Assembly: GCA_023136725.1 (NCBI GenBank)
Contig: JAGLQR010000038.1
Location: 1 to 9,845 of the forward strand
Direction: 5' to 3'
Length of the DNA: 9,845 bases
Origin: Candidatus Aminicenantota bacterium
GTDB lineage: Bacteria > Acidobacteriota > Aminicenantia > UBA2199
Position 1 is the first letter of the stretch; every line of letters starts with the position of its first letter. Both the position numbers and the translations under genes were made by a program. This document shows positions 1 to 6,256 of the stretch, in pieces. The notes below the pieces were generated by a model that was not told where the DNA came from, made no database searches, and saw nothing but the letters and a program-made list of their open reading frames with translations.

Positions 1-254
1 TTAAGGTGTGAAAGAACACATCCTCCGCATTCACCATAGTATTTACAATCCGGAACAATCCTTTCAGTGTAGGGATCCTCTATATTAATTACACTTCCCC
101 AATTTATCCCCTTTGCTCTTTCTCTTATCCGGTACTTAATAGTTTCTCCAGGGACAACATAATTCAATAATACTATTCCTTCATCCGATCTTATGAGACC
201 GAATCCCCCATTAACTATTTTTTCAATTTTTCCTTCCCTAATCTTTTCATCCAT
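1..254 (-). CDS. 23S rRNA (uracil-5-)-methyltransferase, RlmD/RumA type (N-terminal part, runs off the window)
   Basis: Reading leftward from the ATG at 254-252 gives 84 codons before the window edge. Residues 1-60 form a TRAM-like beta-barrel, with the pattern EGKIEKIVNGGFGLIRSDEG followed by VPGE. Next comes DCKYYGECGGC at 69-79, a CX5CX2C array (C70, C76, C79). That is the first three ligands of the [4Fe-4S] cluster of RlmD/RumA-family enzymes, which methylate C5 of a uridine in 23S rRNA using S-adenosylmethionine. The Rossmann methyltransferase domain and the fourth cluster cysteine lie outside the window, so the exact target base and the symbol (rlmD versus rlmCD-like) cannot be decided. 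It is divergent from the HD-GYP gene at 494. No Shine-Dalgarno sequence precedes the ATG, but a TATAAT box ends 8 nt upstream. Confidence 0.88.
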   Translation of the reverse strand, partial: MDEKIREGKIEKIVNGGFGLIRSDEGIVLLNYVVPGETIKYRIRERAKGINWGSVINIEDPYTERIVPDCKYYGECGGCVLSHL

Positions 255-262
255 GTAAACTT

Positions 263-268
263 ATTATA
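263..268 (-). promoter_or_regulatory. -10 box of the methyltransferase gene; predicted near-leaderless start
   Basis: On the minus strand TATAAT (268 to 263) is followed by 8 nt and then the ATG at 254. A start about 7 nt after the hexamer would give a leader of only about 2 nt. No good -35 exists at normal spacing. That position falls inside the palindrome that begins near 274. Without a -35 this is moderate evidence only. Confidence 0.45.
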
Positions 269-273
269 ACAGA

Positions 274-451
274 GAGCCAATTTCATAAATAGATTCGTTA
301 CGAAGTTTAGCGAAATTATTCATGGTAAATATATTTGGAAAAAACACCGGAGGCATATCTATAGTTATGTTGAGGATGTTTCTATTCAAATATCTGCAAT
401 CCATGGGGAATTGCAGCAAACTGCAGTAGGATATATTTATGAAATCGACTC
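274..451. repeat. Imperfect palindrome of about 178 bp, possible MITE or palindromic repeat element
   Basis: The left half (274-361) aligns with the reverse complement of the right half (362-451) along its whole length, with small gaps. The outer ends match at 19 of 23 positions (274-296 against 429-451), including a perfect 12-bp core ATTTCATAAATA (280-291) with its complement at 434-445. Further in-register matches are TAC.GxAGTTT (299-309 against the arm near 417-427), AATT...CATGG (316-325 against 401-413), ATATTTG and AAACA, ending at the central palindrome CTATAG (359-364). The direct repeat AACA lies at 268-271 and 452-455 and could be a 4-bp target duplication. The element has coding-like base composition, unlike the other very AT-rich gaps. 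It fills most of the 255-493 intergenic region. Whether it is mobile needs other copies in the genome. Confidence 0.7.
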
Positions 452-457
452 AACAAG

Positions 458-487
458 TTGACTTTATTGTGGTAATAGTCTTAAAAT
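458..487 (+). promoter_or_regulatory. Sigma70-type promoter of the HD-GYP gene, leaderless configuration
   Basis: The -35 box TTGACT (458-463) and the -10 box TAAAAT (482-487) are separated by 18 bp. The -10 box ends 6 nt before the GTG at 494, so the expected transcription start coincides with the start codon. This agrees with the absence of a ribosome binding site. Confidence 0.65.
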
Positions 488-493
488 TGCAAT

Positions 494-1693
494 GTGGAAG
501 AGTCAAAGATCATTGAGATCCTCCGGATTCTGGAGAATATATCCCATATTAAAGATATTGATACATTATTAGAACAGGTTCTTTTTGAGGCAAGAAAAAT
601 TGTAAATGCAGAGGCAGGCTCTGTGTTCCTGATTAAAGACAACTATCTCTCTTTTGAATATGTCCAGAATGACTTTCTTTATGGTAATTACGAGAACAGC
701 AGTGATTATATGTATACGAAGAAAAAGATCCCAGTTGATAACAAATCTATTGCTGGTTATGCAGCTCTTACTAAAAAATCACTTATCATTGACGATGTCT
801 ACAATATATCCCCGAATAATCCATACTCCTTTAACAGACGTTTTGATAAATTATCAAATTATATTACAAAATCTGTTCTTACAGTTCCTTTAATAAATAA
901 CAGGGAGAAGGTCATAGGTGTATTTCAGATAATTAACCCTACAGATAAAAATGGAAATGTTATCTCATTTACAGATGATGATTCTTTTCTAGCTGATCTG
1001 TTTGCAAAACAGGCTGTAATTGCAATTGAAAAAGCAATAATGACCAGAGAAATAATTCTGAGGATGATCAGTATTGCAGAATTAAGAGACCCCCAGGAGA
1101 CTGGTGCCCATGTTAACCGGGTCGGAGCTTACTCAGTCGAAATTTATAAGAACTGGGCACAAAAAAATGGAATTACCGACAAGATCATTAAGTATAACAA
1201 AGATATTCTAAGGATAGCTGCCATGCTTCATGATGTAGGCAAAGTTGCAATAAGTGATTCAATCTTAAAGAAAAAAGGTAAACTTTCTGAAAATGAATAT
1301 GGTAAAATGAAGCTTCATACAATATATGGTGCTAGACTTTTTAGTAATTCAGGTTCGGAATGGGATGATATGGCCAGGGAGATCACCCTTAACCATCATG
1401 AAAGGTGGGATGGAAACGGATACCCGGGATATATTAATGATTTAAACGCTAAGAAAATTAAGTTTAAAAATGGAAAAAAGGGGGATCAGATTCCGATCTA
1501 TGCCAGAATAGTTGCTCTGGCAGATGTATTTGATGCTTTAATGTCACAAAGATGGTATAAGGATCCATGGCCTGAGCAGAAAGTGTTTAATTTCATACTT
1601 GCTGAGAGTGGGAAGCATTTTGATCCGTCAGTTGTTGAATCATTTATCCAGGTAAAGGAGAGGATAATCTCAATCTGGGGGAAATTCAGTTAA
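494..1693 (+). CDS. GAF domain plus HD-GYP cyclic-di-GMP phosphodiesterase
   Basis: This 399-residue soluble protein has an N-terminal GAF sensor domain (about 20-180) and a C-terminal HD-GYP domain (about 184-395). All the landmarks of an active HD-GYP enzyme are visible: RDPQETGAH (198-206) with E202 and H206, the HD pair H246-D247 in MLHDVGK, H301-H302 in NHHERWDGNGYP, the intact G309-Y310-P311, and ARIVALADVFDAL (337-349). It should hydrolyse c-di-GMP to pGpG or GMP in the cytoplasm under control of whatever the GAF domain senses. There is no receiver domain and no membrane segment. The start is GTG at 494, because an in-frame stop at 482 excludes anything earlier and the ATG at 492 is out of frame. 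About 26 residues separate GYP from ARIVALAD, a lysine/glycine-rich stretch longer than in minimal HD-GYP domains. The stop interlocks with that of the convergent FAD-oxidase gene. Confidence 0.93.
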   Translation: MEESKIIEILRILENISHIKDIDTLLEQVLFEARKIVNAEAGSVFLIKDNYLSFEYVQNDFLYGNYENSSDYMYTKKKIPVDNKSIAGYAALTKKSLIIDDVYNISPNNPYSFNRRFDKLSNYITKSVLTVPLINNREKVIGVFQIINPTDKNGNVISFTDDDSFLADLFAKQAVIAIEKAIMTREIILRMISIAELRDPQETGAHVNRVGAYSVEIYKNWAQKNGITDKIIKYNKDILRIAAMLHDVGKVAISDSILKKKGKLSENEYGKMKLHTIYGARLFSNSGSEWDDMAREITLNHHERWDGNGYPGYINDLNAKKIKFKNGKKGDQIPIYARIVALADVFDALMSQRWYKDPWPEQKVFNFILAESGKHFDPSVVESFIQVKERIISIWGKFS

Positions 1694-3063
1694 AATATCT
1701 TGCCGGGATTAAGCAGATTGTCAGGATCAAAAACACTTTTAATTTTTCTGAAAATATCGATTTCCGTTTTGCTATATTGATAACCAAGATATTCTTTTTT
1801 TGATAACCCGATCCCGTGTTCTCCGGATATTGTCCCTTTTACAGAAACCACATATTTAAAAATTTTATCCAGAATTATTTTTGAATTTTCAAGCTCCCTC
1901 TTATCAGCCGGATCTATCATTATATTGGTATGAATGTTCCCGTCACCCAGATGGCCGAACATTACAATACACATATCATATTCATCTGCAAGCCCGGATA
2001 TATATTCTATGGTATCAGAAACCTTTCCAATTGGTACAGCAATATCTTCATTGATCTTTTTTGGTTTCAGGTTTGAAATTGCAGGTGAAAGATTCCGCCG
2101 TATACTCCATAACTCTTCCATCTCCGCTGTATTATCTGCGATCTTAATATCATTAACTCCGGATTCTAAAGCTAATCGTTTCAAACTCTTCAATTTGTTA
2201 TTTACATCCCCGGAACTTCCATCAAGTTCAAGAATTACAATTGATTTAGTATCCCTTTCATTTTCAGTTCGGAGATATTTGTTTACGGCATCCAGAGATG
2301 TCTTATCAATGAATTCGAGTACAGAAGGTGATAAGTTAAATCTGATAATTTTCATTATAAAATCGGCTCCGGCTTTCAAAGAATTGAATTCAACCCGGAT
2401 CAGGATTCGACTTTCCGGTTTGGGTATCACTTTGAGTACAATTTTTGATATAACGATCAAAGTACCTTCTGATCCAACTATAAGTTTTTTAATATCATAC
2501 CCTGAGACATCCTTAATTGAATAAGAACCGAATTTCACTTTCTCACCATTCATTAGAAAACCCTCAACTGCCATAACATAATCCGAAGTAACACCATATT
2601 TAAAGCACCTGGGCCCTCCGGCATTTTCCGAAACGTTACCTCCAATAGTCGAATTCTTCAAACTTGCAGGGTCCGGCGGATAGAATAAACCTCTACTTTC
2701 ACATATATCAATTATTCTGCCGGTTATCACTCCCGGCTCTGCTTCAATCAACAGATTCTTCTCATCAAATTTAAGGATTCTGTTCATCTTTGAAAAGGCC
2801 ATTACAATACCACCTTGTACAGGAACAGAACCGCCTGAATAACCAACGCCACCCCCACGGGGAGTTACGGGTATTTTAAACTTTGAAGCGATTTTCAGAA
2901 TATTTGAGATATCTGATTCATTTTCCGGAAAAGCAACAATATCGGGATTTTTTTTTATCCCGGTAGCATCATATGAATATGAAAGGAGAAATTCTTCGCT
3001 TGTTTTTATTTTTGATGAACCGATACTATTGCGAAGGAGATCTGATATATTCTTAATGTCCAT
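1690..3063 (-). CDS. FAD-binding oxidase, GlcD / D-lactate dehydrogenase family
   Basis: The protein has 457 residues from the ATG at 3063, a normal length for GlcD-like flavoproteins. The PCMH-type FAD-binding domain covers about 36-215: VTPRGGGVGYSGGSVP (66-81), the flavin-contact segment IGGNVSENAGGPRCFKYGVT (140-159) and KDVSGYDIKKLIVGSEGTL (184-202). The C-terminal FAD-oxidase domain carries FGHLGDGNIHTN (369-380), GTISGEHGIGLSKKEYL (410-426) and the closing FDPDNLLNPGKIF. Such enzymes oxidise a 2-hydroxyacid (D-lactate, glycolate or similar) to the 2-oxoacid and pass electrons to quinone, a partner Fe-S protein or an electron-transfer flavoprotein. No GlcE or GlcF partner lies nearby, so the substrate is undetermined. 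An in-frame ATG at 3144 would add 27 residues. I reject it because a strong promoter (3070-3098) lies inside that extension and the added residues precede the family's normal N-terminus. Confidence 0.92.
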   Translation of the reverse strand: MDIKNISDLLRNSIGSSKIKTSEEFLLSYSYDATGIKKNPDIVAFPENESDISNILKIASKFKIPVTPRGGGVGYSGGSVPVQGGIVMAFSKMNRILKFDEKNLLIEAEPGVITGRIIDICESRGLFYPPDPASLKNSTIGGNVSENAGGPRCFKYGVTSDYVMAVEGFLMNGEKVKFGSYSIKDVSGYDIKKLIVGSEGTLIVISKIVLKVIPKPESRILIRVEFNSLKAGADFIMKIIRFNLSPSVLEFIDKTSLDAVNKYLRTENERDTKSIVILELDGSSGDVNNKLKSLKRLALESGVNDIKIADNTAEMEELWSIRRNLSPAISNLKPKKINEDIAVPIGKVSDTIEYISGLADEYDMCIVMFGHLGDGNIHTNIMIDPADKRELENSKIILDKIFKYVVSVKGTISGEHGIGLSKKEYLGYQYSKTEIDIFRKIKSVFDPDNLLNPGKIF

Positions 3064-3069
3064 TGGGAA

Positions 3070-3098
3070 ATTATATTTAATCAGGTTTGCCCGGTCAA
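3070..3098 (-). promoter_or_regulatory. Strong sigma70-type promoter of the FAD-oxidase gene, leaderless
   Basis: On the minus strand TTGACC (3098 to 3093), a 17-bp spacer and a perfect TATAAT (3075 to 3070) are followed by TTCCCA and the ATG at 3063. The predicted start site, about 7 nt after the -10 box, is the A of the ATG. This promoter fixes the start codon of the gene. It lies back to back with the promoter of the divergent gene at 3163, with 28 bp between the two -35 boxes. Confidence 0.78.
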
Positions 3099-3126
3099 GT
3101 AATAAATAGAAACGGAAAAAATTGAT

Positions 3127-3155
3127 TTGACAAACACTTATCAATTATATAAAAT
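3127..3155 (+). promoter_or_regulatory. Strong sigma70-type promoter of the cNMP-binding/FHA gene, leaderless
   Basis: There is a perfect TTGACA (3127-3132), a 17-bp spacer and TAAAAT (3150-3155), then 7 nt and the ATG at 3163. Transcription should begin on or one base before the start codon. No Shine-Dalgarno sequence is present: the bases just before the ATG are T and A only. Confidence 0.75.
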
Positions 3156-3162
3156 TTTTTAA

Positions 3163-3933
3163 ATGGACGACGGATTTAGTAAATTCATAACTGAATATAA
3201 AAAAGGCGATGTTATTTGCAAGGAATCTGAACTTCAGGAACATTTCTTTATAATCAATAAAGGGAAAGTACAGGTAAAATTTGAAGAAAAAGACCTGATA
3301 CTTATAACTTTATCAAAAGGTGATTTTTTCGGAGAAGACTCCCTATTGGCTGATCAGCTTGCACATTATACAATTGAAGCTATCGAAGATTCAAAAATAA
3401 TTAAAATACCTGTACCTTCATTAAGTGATATGATGAAGAAGAATAAGGATATATCTCTTAAAATTCTCAAAAAACTATCAGAAAAAAATACAAAAACCGT
3501 TGACAGTCTTGTAATGATGCAGAACAGACAAAAGATCGATCTCGGAGAAGAAGGACTTCCTGAAACTCCGGAAATCGAGTCGGAAGAACTTACAGCAGAG
3601 AAGCTAAATCCCGGATTAAAGGTATATCTTGTAATTCAACGTTCAAACCGTGTGGTTCAGTTAACAAAAAATTCAACATCGATAGGAAGAAGAGATTATA
3701 CTACCGGTTTTGTTCCTGATGTTGATCTTACAAAAGAAGATGAGGAAAAATATATATCACGAAAACATTCAACAATTTCATTTTCCGATGATGTTTTTTA
3801 TATATCAGAAGAGCCCGGTGCAGTGAACGGCACCTTCCTCAACGGAAATAAATTGAACACCGGCGTGAAATATGAACTGAATAATGGCGATGAGATAACT
3901 CTTTGTCACCTCAATATGATATTCAAGTATTAA
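3163..3933 (+). CDS. Cyclic-nucleotide-binding-like domain fused to an FHA domain
   Basis: This 256-residue cytoplasmic protein has two recognisable domains. Residues about 5-115 form a cNMP-binding fold, with YKKGDVICKESE near the start and GDFFGEDSLLADQLAHYTIE (53-72) as the phosphate-binding cassette. The FGE glutamate (E58) is kept, but the arginine that normally grips the cyclic phosphate is an alanine (about A67 in LAHYT), so canonical cAMP binding is doubtful. An acidic, proline-containing linker (about 125-150) leads to an FHA domain (about 152-256) with the phosphothreonine-binding signature: G175-R176, S199-R200-K201-H202 and N222-G223-T224. There is no helix-turn-helix or enzyme domain, so it looks like an adaptor linking a ligand or protein signal to a phosphothreonine partner. 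No Ser/Thr kinase is in the window. It is divergent from the oxidase gene, and its stop interlocks with that of ispD. Confidence 0.9.
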   Translation: MDDGFSKFITEYKKGDVICKESELQEHFFIINKGKVQVKFEEKDLILITLSKGDFFGEDSLLADQLAHYTIEAIEDSKIIKIPVPSLSDMMKKNKDISLKILKKLSEKNTKTVDSLVMMQNRQKIDLGEEGLPETPEIESEELTAEKLNPGLKVYLVIQRSNRVVQLTKNSTSIGRRDYTTGFVPDVDLTKEDEEKYISRKHSTISFSDDVFYISEEPGAVNGTFLNGNKLNTGVKYELNNGDEITLCHLNMIFKY

Positions 3934-4622
3934 GCTTTTTTACTCTCATCAATTTTGATCCTGTTTAGATCTTCCCTATAGGTTATCTTCAAATTTAAAG
4001 GATCTCCTTCCACTAATGCAACATCTGATATTTCATAATGAATTATCATTGAGCAATCATCAGTAAATGTATTGACAGAGGCTTTTTCAGCTTCTAAATG
4101 AGCTTTTAAAATTACTTCCCGCTTGAATCCCTGAGGAGTTTGTACTCTTTTGATCTCATCTCTGTCAAGATATTTCTGAACATTCCCGCTATCGTCAATC
4201 CGGATCAGTGTATCGGAAGAATCAATAACAGGTGTAACTGCCATGGTCATCTCCAATTTTGATAAAACTCTGGAAATGAGTTCCTGAGATATAAATGGCC
4301 TTGCAGAGTCATGTATCAAAATATTTTCATGGTCATTTTCTGATGCTGCAACTCCGATCCCCGAAGATAATTGTCTTGTCAAACCACCGGGAAGTATTTT
4401 TGATACCTTAGAGAAATTTCTTTCTGCAACAAGTCTTTTTGTGGTTTCAATAAGATCCGGCTGACTTATAATATAAATTAGGTCTATATCCGGATGTTCA
4501 TGGAATTTCTTTATCGTCAGTTCAAGCAGGTTTTCTTTTCCGATCTTCAGCAATTGCTTGGGAGTATCTGAATTCATTCGTGATCCGGAGCCGCCGGACA
4601 TGATTATCGCCAAATTTTTCAT
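3930..4622 (-). CDS. ispD: 2-C-methyl-D-erythritol 4-phosphate cytidylyltransferase (IspD family)
   Basis: The 230-residue length is typical of IspD, which joins CTP and methylerythritol 4-phosphate in the MEP isoprenoid pathway. The N-terminal nucleotide-binding loop is IIMSGGSGSRMNSDTPKQLL (6-25), carrying the catalytic R15 and K22. Other landmarks are HDSARPF (104-110), YLDRDEI (151-157, substrate-binding R154), RVQTPQGF (159-166), the acidic TDDC (187-190) and GDPLNLKIT (206-214) with K212. The loop reads MSGG where most family members have LAAG, and HDSARP replaces the commoner HDAARP. Ribitol-5-phosphate cytidylyltransferases (TarI) share this fold and cannot be fully excluded, but no teichoic-acid gene is nearby. 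It is convergent with the gene at 3163 and has its own -10 box, separate from the upstream arfB operon 72 nt away. Confidence 0.87.
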   Translation of the reverse strand: MKNLAIIMSGGSGSRMNSDTPKQLLKIGKENLLELTIKKFHEHPDIDLIYIISQPDLIETTKRLVAERNFSKVSKILPGGLTRQLSSGIGVAASENDHENILIHDSARPFISQELISRVLSKLEMTMAVTPVIDSSDTLIRIDDSGNVQKYLDRDEIKRVQTPQGFKREVILKAHLEAEKASVNTFTDDCSMIIHYEISDVALVEGDPLNLKITYREDLNRIKIDESKKA

Positions 4623-4628
4623 TAGTTC

Positions 4629-4634
4629 ATTTTA
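4629..4634 (-). promoter_or_regulatory. -10 box of ispD, leaderless configuration
   Basis: TAAAAT (4634 to 4629, minus strand) is followed by GAACTA and the ATG at 4622. The 6-nt gap places the predicted transcription start on the ATG. The best -35 at 17 bp is ATGTTA (4657 to 4652), only 3 of 6 matches. The call rests mainly on the same -10-to-start geometry seen at other genes here. Confidence 0.5.
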
Positions 4635-4694
4635 ACATTTAATGAAATTTTTAACATAAACTGGTTAATTGAAGGATTTTTTTATCAGGAAACA

Positions 4695-5120
4695 TTAATC
4701 TTCCCATGAAGTAACTTTTTTTCTGATTTTTTTCTGTTCCCCGTGTTTCTTCTTGCTTTCAAGCCTGACAAAATCGGAAGAGTAAGTTTTTTTTGTTTTA
4801 ATTCTATTTTTTGGTTTGATCAATGCTTTTCTGATCATTTCCACAAGACGGTGAATTGCATCTTTACGGTTTTTCTCCTGATCTCTGAATCTTTTTGCTT
4901 CAATAATGATAATTCCATCATTTGTGATACGTCTCCCTCCATTTTTTATCAGTCTGATCTTAGTTTCATCAGAGAGATTTGCATTCCCGTTTACATCAAA
5001 TTTTAATTGAACTCCGGTTGAAACCTTATTCACATTCTGGCCGCCCGGGCCCGATGATCTTATGAATTTAAATTTAATGTCCCTCTTCCTTATAAATAAA
5101 TCTCCTTTTATATTTATCAT
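4695..5120 (-). CDS. arfB: Peptidyl-tRNA hydrolase ArfB (YaeJ/ICT1-type ribosome rescue factor)
   Basis: The 141 residues match the size of E. coli ArfB (YaeJ). The GGQ release-factor motif sits early, in RSSGPGGQNVNKVSTGVQL (21-39; G26-G27-Q28), and no codon-recognition domain is present, which separates it from RF1 and RF2. The C-terminus from about residue 97 is a lysine/arginine-rich tail of the kind ArfB threads into the empty mRNA channel of stalled ribosomes, before the GGQ loop hydrolyses the peptidyl-tRNA. The start at the ATG of 5120 aligns with family N-termini. It begins 9 nt after the stop of the upstream phosphatase-family gene, so the two are probably cotranscribed. There is no clear ribosome binding site, and initiation may depend on the upstream gene. 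Confidence 0.92.
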   Translation of the reverse strand: MINIKGDLFIRKRDIKFKFIRSSGPGGQNVNKVSTGVQLKFDVNGNANLSDETKIRLIKNGGRRITNDGIIIIEAKRFRDQEKNRKDAIHRLVEMIRKALIKPKNRIKTKKTYSSDFVRLESKKKHGEQKKIRKKVTSWED

Positions 5121-5129
5121 TTTAATTCA

Positions 5130-6158
5130 TTATTTCATCCGGAATTCCATCATCAGAGGCAGATGATCCGAGCTATTGATGTTAAAAACATCAGTACGTA
5201 CAAGATCAATATACTTTCTTGTATAAAATATATAATCCAGTTTCCTGTCAGGTGATAGAGAAGGGAATGTACTTTTCGGATTTTTAATCCCGGCTGATGC
5301 ACAACTCAGGCTTTCTTCTTCCAGAAAAATTGTTATAGTACTTTCCTTCCTGTGATCCATACCTGGTTCATCAGGGAAATCGTACTTCTTCATTGCATCT
5401 GGTGGTACACAATTAAAATCTCCCAGAATGATCACAGGATTCCTGTTCATTTGTATTTTTTTATAATAATTGATTACAAATTCAGCTTGTTCCTCCCGAA
5501 TATTTCTATCAAATGCCTCAAGATGAATGTTCAAAATTATTAAATTTTTATCACCTATTCTGATCTGTGTTTCCTGTATAAGCCTATCGAGATAAAATTT
5601 ATCATAATAAAAGGGATTCGGGGGCCTTTTTAATTCGATCCTCTTGTTATTCAAAATCGGGAACATAGAAATAACAGATTGTCCGGAAACCATTTTTTTA
5701 AAATGAGCTGAAGGAGGCCAGTAAGGAAAAGGGATGTATTTTTTATTCCAGTTAATTGCAAAAGCGTTGTACATAAATTTGAGATGATTTGATAAGTATT
5801 GTGACTGATCAACCTGATGAGACCTGTGCGAATTAAAATCTATCTCCTGAAAACATACAATGTCGGGTTTTATATTTCTGATAAGGTCAGAAAACACATT
5901 AAGATTACTCATGTAAAATTTTCTTGAAGATCTGACAGGCAAGTTGTTTCTCATTCCTGAAAAATACCCGCAATTAAAGGTCATAATTTTAAATCTGTTG
6001 TTTGCCTGCGAAGGATCTTCAAAGTCATCAGAATACTTATTGATTCCTGACAACTTATCTTTAGATACAATGCCGGAGCCTGCCCACATAAAAAACAGAG
6101 CAATTCCAATAATTAAGCTGAAAATAATGTATAAAAAGAGTTTTAATAATATTCTCAT
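5130..6158 (-). CDS. Membrane-anchored endonuclease/exonuclease/phosphatase family protein
   Basis: The 342 residues start with one hydrophobic segment (about 5-27), a signal anchor that would put the catalytic domain outside the cytoplasmic membrane. The EEP (DNase I/sphingomyelinase-like) domain runs from about 55 to the end. Its metal and catalytic residues are in order: N62 in IMTFNCG, E105 in CFQEIDF, H212 in LNIHLEA, D247 and N249 in ILGDFNCVP, D308 in KLDYIFY, and D331-H332 in SSDHLPL. The fold cleaves phosphodiester bonds, but substrates vary widely (DNA, RNA, phosphoinositides, sphingomyelin), and no feature here fixes it. The probable extracytoplasmic location favours a nuclease or phospholipase-type role. 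It is the first gene of a likely two-gene operon with arfB, and has no Shine-Dalgarno sequence. Confidence 0.87.
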   Translation of the reverse strand: MRILLKLFLYIIFSLIIGIALFFMWAGSGIVSKDKLSGINKYSDDFEDPSQANNRFKIMTFNCGYFSGMRNNLPVRSSRKFYMSNLNVFSDLIRNIKPDIVCFQEIDFNSHRSHQVDQSQYLSNHLKFMYNAFAINWNKKYIPFPYWPPSAHFKKMVSGQSVISMFPILNNKRIELKRPPNPFYYDKFYLDRLIQETQIRIGDKNLIILNIHLEAFDRNIREEQAEFVINYYKKIQMNRNPVIILGDFNCVPPDAMKKYDFPDEPGMDHRKESTITIFLEEESLSCASAGIKNPKSTFPSLSPDRKLDYIFYTRKYIDLVRTDVFNINSSDHLPLMMEFRMK

Positions 6159-6182
6159 TTTTTGATCATGTTTTTATTATTA

Positions 6183-6209
6183 ATTATATAAATTAGTAAA
6201 GTAAATCAA
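6183..6209 (-). promoter_or_regulatory. Possible promoter of the EEP-arfB operon
   Basis: TTGATT (6209 to 6204) and a perfect TATAAT (6188 to 6183) on the minus strand are separated by 15 bp, shorter than ideal. The -10 box ends 24 nt before the ATG at 6158, giving a leader of about 18 nt without a ribosome binding site. The surrounding sequence is so AT-rich that a chance TATAAT is possible. Confidence 0.35.
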
Positions 6210-6256
6210 TTGAGATAGATTATATATTATTAGAATAAAACAGGAAAGATTAAATC

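Noticed and set aside
492..494. ATG at 492 as the start of the HD-GYP gene
   Set aside because: It is out of frame with the GAF/HD-GYP reading frame. The in-frame GTG at 494 is the only early start after the stop at 482.
1671..1720. Inverted repeat CAATCTG (1671-1677) and CAGATTG (1714-1720) across the convergent gene ends
   Set aside because: It has only 7 bp with a 36-nt loop and no T-tract. It is near chance level and too weak for a terminator call.
1934..2524. A 196-codon open frame on the plus strand
   Set aside because: It lies wholly antisense to the well-supported FAD-oxidase gene and its translation is serine/isoleucine-rich without domain features. It is a shadow of the real gene.
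3064..3144. N-terminal extension of the FAD oxidase from the ATG at 3144
   Set aside because: A strong promoter lies inside it, the residues precede the family N-terminus, and it would run into the promoter of the divergent gene.
3931..3942. AAGCTTTTTT after the cNMP/FHA gene as a terminator
   Set aside because: The only available stem is about 3 bp, and the T-run lies within the ispD coding region.
5099..5108. AAAGGAGA-like Shine-Dalgarno at the beginning of arfB
   Set aside because: It lies inside codons 5-7 of arfB with no suitable start codon after it. The ATG at 5120 matches family N-termini.
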